In this document: in pieces, positions 58,501 through 64,000 of the stretch
Position numbering within the stretch: position 1 is the stretch's first letter
Layout of the letters: every line of letters begins with the position of its first letter
Assembly: GCA_024138015.1 (NCBI GenBank)
Contig: JAMXBB010000010.1
Location: forward strand, 76,071,541 to 76,135,540
From: Lumnitzera littorea
Lineage: Eukaryota > Streptophyta > Magnoliopsida > Myrtales > Combretaceae
Direction: 5' to 3'
Length of the DNA: 64,000 nt
Notes under the pieces: generated by a model
What the model saw: the letters and a program-made list of their open reading frames with translations, nothing else
The model's database searches: none
What the model was told of the DNA's origin: nothing
Position numbers and translations under genes: made by a program

Positions 58501-60425
58501 TAACTCTAGAAATTATTGTCGACTCGCTGCTAACCAACAAAGAAAATAACATCAAATTGCTTAGGTTTCGGTAAATGAAAGCAATAATGTATGAAGCAAC
58601 TTGCAAATGGAGAGAGAAGTGAGCAAGCTTTTTAGATTATAGATATGGTTTTGGTCAAGTTATAATATTATAGACAAGAAACACACAAGCAACACAAATC
58701 ACAAGAGATATCTACTAAAAACTATGGTCTATATAAAGGAAAAGATAAAATTGTACAAATAGCTTACCAACTAAAGTTGCTAGAGAAGTCTTTGATCTAC
58801 TCAACTTTCTACATTTCATAGTTTAAGAAGTACATTGTTTATGCTCCTAGAAATAGAAGAGGAAGAGTCCCTTGAACTAGTTGCCATTTTAGAATGAAAG
58901 ATAGTGAAAAGGAGACCAATCGCCAACAATTTCGTCCTCATATGGTGGAAGAATAGACTTTACATTAAAACTATGTAAGAGCACTTCTCCAATTTAACCT
59001 TAAGCTTTCCTAATTAACCTTTATGGACAAATGGTTTCAAAGGGTAAGGAGATGTAATAAGGACTAAGATTCAATTAGAGTGATATATTTATCTAATGTA
59101 AAAAGGATAAAATTAATATATGTAAGGGTTTTGTGTCTTGAGAAAGGAGAGAAAGGGACAATTCTAAGAAAGAAAGAAAAGATACTAAAATGGTGATTAA
59201 TGACAATTCAATAGCAAAAGATGTTATTTTGTTTATTTATTTTTAACTAATAGAAGATCTTTCCCAAAGTTGTAATGGAAGATTTTAGTTTAAAAAACCT
59301 AAGAAAATGAATCTAAGTTTAGTGAATACTCGATCAATAAAGCTGCCAAGTTGGACCTCCAACAAGTTAAGGGCCATTATTAACCCAACCCATTCCACAA
59401 ACTAATGTCCATTAACTAAATAAGACTATCTAAGCATTTGGTACTAGACAACTAAGCCCATGACATGTATAATTTAAACATGCTAGATAACACTTTGTAA
59501 TTTGAGAACACTTGGCCAAATATTATAAATATTGTGATGTATCTATAACAAAAAAAAAAAAAGATCAATGGAAGAAAAATAATAATTTATTTCCAAAATT
59601 GTTTATTTAGTAACTAAACACCTGTATTTTTCTTTTTTGGCCAAATAAGTTATAACTTTAGGAGAAGAGGGATTCAAACATTGATCCATCCTAATGGGAG
59701 ATTAGTGGTAATATTATCAAGGTATAACGACCTTAGCATTAAACACCTACATTTAGAGTAAAACTATAGTCCCGTTTGAACAATCTTTTATTATAAAATT
59801 ACAACAAACATTCTCTAAGCAATCTAACATGCTCTAATTCTCTTTTTCATTCACAACAAAAAGTTATAAGATATGTATTTGTATTAAAAAATAGTAAGCA
59901 ATGATAAAAATCGTTGAGAAACTTTGTTAATAATTATGTTTTTATAAAGACTAAACCACTTATCATTACATAGTTTAAATAATAAAGGAGAAAATATAAA
60001 TAATTCTCCAAACCTTAGCTTAAGTGTGGATTGATACTTTGAATTTTTAAATTGTAATTTTTTTTATTCTTTAAACTTTAATTAATTGACAAACAATCCC
60101 CATAAATTGAAAATGACGTCCTCAAACTTTGATAATAATGCAATTTTTTTAACTAAGAAAAAAAATATCCTTCATATTGCCAATTCATTAAAATTGAAGT
60201 AGTAAAAAACTATATTTTGAAATTTCAACAAGTCAAGTCGTATGTAAGTTAAGGTTTAGAGGGCTTTTTGCAATTTCCCTAATAATAAAATCTAAAAAAA
60301 AACATTATTAATTTAATTTTAATTCTTAATAAAGTTTTTTAAAAAATTTTTCTCACTATTTATTATTATTCAAAATAGTAAAAATATGAAACTTGAAAAA
60401 GAAAATTGAAAACCATAGAAATGAA
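58501..60425. other. Intergenic AT-rich DNA without a recognised gene
   Basis: No domain, RNA gene or element end is recognised. Poly(A) runs occur at 59550-59563 and 60292-60303. Confidence 0.5.
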
Positions 60426-60429
60426 ATTA

Positions 60430-61415
60430 AGGAAAAAGTATAAAAAAAGTTCTCCACATTTACCTTCTTTTTTTATTTTAGTCCTTATCATTTTAAAAGT
60501 TTTATTTCAGTTTTTAACTTTTGCAAAAATTTACAAAAATGTCATTCCATTAGTTTTTTTATTTGTATGGATACATGGCAAAATTTGATTTTCTCAAATA
60601 GTTCATTTAATTAAATAAAATGATAATATATATTATATAAGTAAAATTCATAAAAATACTAAAAAAACAGAAAAATGATCAAAAATAAAAAAATAAATAT
60701 GAAAATCTAGAAAATAATATATATTTATATACATATATATTAATATTTATTTGAAAATAAATTAATAAAAATGACTAAAAAAAAAATTCAAATCTCCACT
60801 TTCATTAAAGGTAATCGCAAAACATCAATAGCAAGTAGATCACAACCTACTAACAGTCGCAAGTGGATCACATGGTTTTCCTTATTTTTTTTTTTTTAAT
60901 TTTTCTTTTAACTTTAGGCTATAGTAATGGTGGCTAGTAAGTTGTGCGACGCACTTATTGTAATAGCCATTTTATTTGGACATCTCAATACTAGGGAGTA
61001 GTGGGATTATTTATTTATTTTTTCTTTGAATTTATGCATATTTTAGCTATTTAGTTTATATTTTTATATGTATGCATATAAGATTGTATATACATATACA
61101 TACTGTTGTATATATTTTTTTTTATTAAATTTTTATCTTTTTTTCATTCTTTTATGAACTTTTTATTATTTTTTAGTATTGTTCTATATTTTGTATTACC
61201 TTATTTAATTTTATAAGATTTTATTATACTATTTATTAAATTAAAATACATGGATTAATAAAATAATGACACATGTTATTATATAATTTAAAATCTAACT
61301 CTATTAGTTAAAAAGATTTATTTGTAAATTTTAATAAATGTTGAGAATTAAAATAAAATTTTTAAAATATTAAGAATTGATATAGAAAGAGATGTAAAAA
61401 ACTTTTTAAAAATAA
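60430..61415. mobile_element. Large foldback / MITE-like element
   Basis: The left arm (about 60430-60720) pairs, with gaps, with the reverse complement of the right arm (about 61130-61415). Matching blocks are AAAAAGTT at the tips, then CATTTTAAAAGTTTTATTT against ATTTTAAAAATTTTATTTT, then AAAATTTACAAA, then AATACTAAAAAA. The centre (about 60810-60990) carries GCAAGT(A/G)GATCACA twice. There is no transposase coding. The class and target-site duplication are not determined. Confidence 0.5.
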
Positions 61416-61474
61416 TTACTGTTTCATCGATACCTGATGTCGACGAACTCCAAAATAAAAAAAAAATGTTTTCA

Positions 61475-61483
61475 TATAAAAAG
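61475..61483 (+). promoter_or_regulatory. TATA box of the phosphoglycerate mutase-like gene
   Basis: TATAAAAAG lies about 190 bases before the proposed 5'-UTR splice donor. Transcription would start near 61510. Confidence 0.5.
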
Positions 61484-61509
61484 CAGCAAATTCACAATGA
61501 AAGTTTAAT

Positions 61510-61668
61510 TGAAAAAGAAGAATCAATTCCTGAGCCGGAATATCTGCCTTTTCATTTTTCCACTGCCATAGATTTTAGAAAGACAGTGACGAGCTTAAGG
61601 AGAATCTAAACTTCTGTGCGCAGCCAAACTTCGATGTGTCGACAATAACATCTTCAAGCTGACGGAAG
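61510..61668 (+). other. Proposed 5'-UTR exon
   Basis: The GC content is higher than that of the flanks. The exon ends CGGAAG followed by GTAATG at 61669, a good plant donor. A leader intron of about 1.5 kb would run to an acceptor close to the start codon, for example the CTAG ending at 63209. The exact 5' end is unknown. Confidence 0.45.
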
Positions 61669-61689
61669 GTAATGCTTATTTCACTTTCC

Positions 61690-62350
61690 TAATCTTATAG
61701 CTGTTTCAAAGTTTTAATCTTTTCATCAAAAGACAACATGCGTCATTGTTAAAATTCCTAAATTTGCTTCATTTCCAAGCGTTTTGTCTGTTTTGATCCA
61801 TACATGCATTAACAATTGCTTGATGATGTTTCAAAGGTTAGATCTTTAGTTTCATTCCGAAAGAACACAACATGGGTATTGTTAGATTTCTGAATTCTCT
61901 TCAATTTTTCAAGCTTTTAGAGTATTTTTATATATACGTTCGTTAGGAATTGCTTGATAGTGTTCAAAATTTTGATCTTTAGTTTCATATGAAGTGCAGA
62001 ACATTTGTGCGTATTTGTTAAAATTTCTGTATTGGCTTCATTTCCCAAAAACTTTCCACATTTATTACACATTTCACAAAAGGCAAATAGATGGAGAGGT
62101 GAAAATTTTATTCTTAAGCCTCTTTATTTCTGTACCGCACACGTCTCCTTTATCATTTCCCTCATCATATGCATTTAATTTGAGTAACAGCCTATCGTTT
62201 CTTTTTAATGATTAATTGTTTCAGAATCATATGATTTCACTTTGGACTAACTCACTGACAGCTTTGAGTATTAAGCTTGAGACACGAAGCAAGTCAGCTT
62301 CATCTAAAGAACAACATGGGAGTCTGTTGAGTTTCTGAATTTGGTTAGTG
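61690..62350 (+). repeat. Imperfect ~130-150 bp repeats in the leader intron
   Basis: The series T-TTTCAAAG-TTTGATCTTTAGTTTCAT, then GAACACAACATG, then TTGTTA-AATTTCTG-ATT, then CTTCATTT occurs at about 61690, 61835 and 61965. A fourth, partial copy lies at about 62305 (GAACAACATGGGAGT and onward). These are old internal duplications of intron sequence. Confidence 0.65.
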
Positions 62351-63219
62351 CTCGAGCTCACTAATATATTTACCAACACGCATTTTAAGTCGCTTGGCGA
62401 CCAACCATTTTTTCAGCTCTTCTTGAATTTCGCTTAAGTTAAAGAAGGGAGAATTTCATTTCGTTTTAAGGTGTTTTTTGTGTCATAATCTGAGTCTCAC
62501 TTCTTGTAATTTGCCCACTGGTGTTGTAGCACATCAAGAATGGTCTTAAATTGCGATGGTAACAACACACAAGGCACTTTTACTAGAAAGACAATTTACT
62601 TCCTTTAATGCGATGGGATCATAGGGTATCTCCTTGTTTCTTTTGAGGGGAACGCCTGTCCTCTAGTTATCTTGTTCATCATGTGGCAAAGGAATCATTT
62701 GACAATTAATCATGTTCCTTTTTCGAACAAACCAATTATATGTTTTATGCAATTGTTGAGTGTACATGTGTCTCCATTTAAACCTTAAGACTGTAAACAG
62801 TTCTATGGTGTACAAGTTTTGTTACTTTTCCATTATATGATTTCTGCTTTCATTGTGAATTGATTCTTGATGAAATTACTTTTGTTTGCTGACTATGCTG
62901 CAGTTTGAACCGAGGGATGCAGCTTTTGATTTTAATTATGTTTTGTCTTTTTGTTTTTTCACTTAAATTTGTTGTATGTGCATTTCAGCTATTTAGGATG
63001 TGTCGACCTAAATGAATGAAGTTGATGAGGTAAAGGTTGTTGTGACCAAAATAACTAGATTAATGCTTCCATATCTTTGATTCTTTAATCATATACAGAG
63101 ATTCAGTTCATCTATCATATCAATTGGTATTGCTGTTAGAAATAATGGATGCAATTAGTTGTTACACACTCTAATGTACTTTTTTGAATGCCCTGTACTG
63201 TATCTAGAATATCAAGAAT

Positions 63220-63837
63220 ATGGGGACTGCTGGACAACCCAAACAAAGAGTCGCCTTTGTGCTGATTGATGGTTTAGGTGATGTCTCAATCCCAAGGTTT
63301 GGTTATAAGACTCCTCTTCAAGCAGCCAAACTACCCAATCTGGATGCTATTGCATCTGCTGGAGTCAATGGTCTCATGGACCCTGTGGAAGTAGGCTTGG
63401 GTTGTGGAAGTGACACAGCCCATCTCTCTTTGTTAGGTTATGATCCTAGAGTATATTACCGGGGTAGAGGTGCATTTGAGTCAATGGGTGCTGGCTTGGC
63501 TATGTCACCAGGTGATATTGCATTCAAGGTATGACACTTCTAATTTGTTGTCGCACAATCCTCATGGATTTGTACTCCTAATTAGATTTTACATAACAAG
63601 TTACATCTTGCACTTTTATAATTCTCCTGAATGAATGTTCATAATCCGTGGTTACTGGTGTGCATGATGACATGGTGCTTGTTGATACCAGTCAAATTTT
63701 GCGACCTTGGATGGAAAGACTGGCATTGTTGTTAGTAGGAGAGCTGATAGGCATTTTGAGGAAGAAGGGCCCATTCTTTGTGCAGCACTGGACAGGATGA
63801 AGCTCCCATCTTTTCCCAAGTATGAAGTCAGAGTAAG
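63220..63837 (+). CDS. 2,3-bisphosphoglycerate-independent phosphoglycerate mutase-like protein (archaeal ApgM type), N-terminal exons
   Basis: Exon 1 is 63220-63528 (103 codons) and ends at a GTATGA donor. Exon 2 starts at 63692 after the acceptor GATACCAG and runs in the same frame. It ends at 63832 (donor GTAAGG) or 63837 (donor GTGCTG), which I cannot decide. The protein starts M-G-T-A-G-Q-P-K. D17 in V-L-I-D-G-L-G-D is the expected metal ligand, and S64 in G-C-G-S-D-T-A-H is the expected phospho-Ser nucleophile of the alkaline-phosphatase superfamily fold. The family interconverts 3- and 2-phosphoglycerate in glycolysis. Plants have a few such genes besides the main iPGAM, with less certain roles. 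No targeting peptide is seen, so it is probably cytosolic. The gene runs off the right edge, and roughly 150 of an expected 490-500 residues are present. Confidence 0.9.
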
Positions 63838-64000
63838 GTGCTGTCTCTGATGTCTCCACTATCCTTTTATATTTAAATATATGGAGTGAACTTTCTAACT
63901 CACCTCCACAGTTGGCTTAGCTTCATTAACTCTTAATGCATGGCTAAAGATATGAATGCCTGCTAGTGTCAGATTTACCAAAACCTACATCATGCTCTTC

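Noticed and set aside
62000..62215. 73-residue plus-strand ORF upstream of the phosphoglycerate mutase-like gene
   Set aside because: It lies in the repeated leader intron, has no domain, and its sequence is related to the non-coding repeat units.

Overview
This window is plant nuclear DNA, most likely from a eudicot. It is very AT-rich, has plant-type split genes (introns with T-rich acceptors and TATA boxes), one long intronless DYW-class pentatricopeptide repeat (PPR) gene, and many nested, decayed LTR retrotransposons. The species cannot be named from the sequence. One N (position 1648) marks a draft-assembly junction.

Genes. (1) A complete PPR-DYW gene lies on the minus strand (7894-9951). 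It should encode an organellar RNA-editing or processing factor. (2) A short three-exon gene on the plus strand (19176-20208) is proposed here from splice-site reading. It would encode a 68-residue hydrophilic protein and has no long single-exon ORF. (3) The first coding exons of a gene for an archaeal-type, cofactor-independent phosphoglycerate mutase-like protein lie at the right edge (63220 onward). A TATA box and a 5'-UTR exon sit about 1.6-1.75 kb upstream of its start codon. The rest of that gene is outside the window.

Repeats, left to right. 516-2800 holds two LTR-like copies with a perfect 375-bp duplication next to the N. 5460-6800 holds a short LTR-flanked, TRIM-like element. 13192-16481 is a 3.3-kb solo LTR with target-site duplication (TSD) ACTTA. 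20890-21225 and 60430-61415 are foldback/MITE-like elements. 22917-42434 is a decayed Athila-like Ty3/gypsy element with gag and protease remnants but no recognisable reverse transcriptase or integrase. It carries two nested insertions: another 3.3-kb solo LTR of the same family (25992-29263, TSD ATAAG) and a 9-kb non-autonomous LTR element (31266-40307, TSD AAAGA) with an Arg-type primer-binding site (PBS), LTR minisatellites, a tRNA-like block in each LTR and an 84-bp tandem array. 43396-56263 is a plus-strand Ty3/gypsy element (TSD CTAAC, iMet PBS) split inside gag by a minus-strand Ty3/gypsy element (44936-51205). 56540-58500 is a third, LTR-less Ty3/gypsy pol remnant.

The host genes show no sign of working together; they are islands in a nested repeat landscape. 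All retroelement coding regions are broken by stops and frameshifts and look inactive. I found no operon, CRISPR array, rRNA gene or intact tRNA gene. I see no clear new biological system. The most checkable novelties are the short spliced gene, the frame-preserving 84-bp array, the tRNA-like promoters embedded in LTRs, and a duplicated coding-like segment just downstream of the PPR gene.
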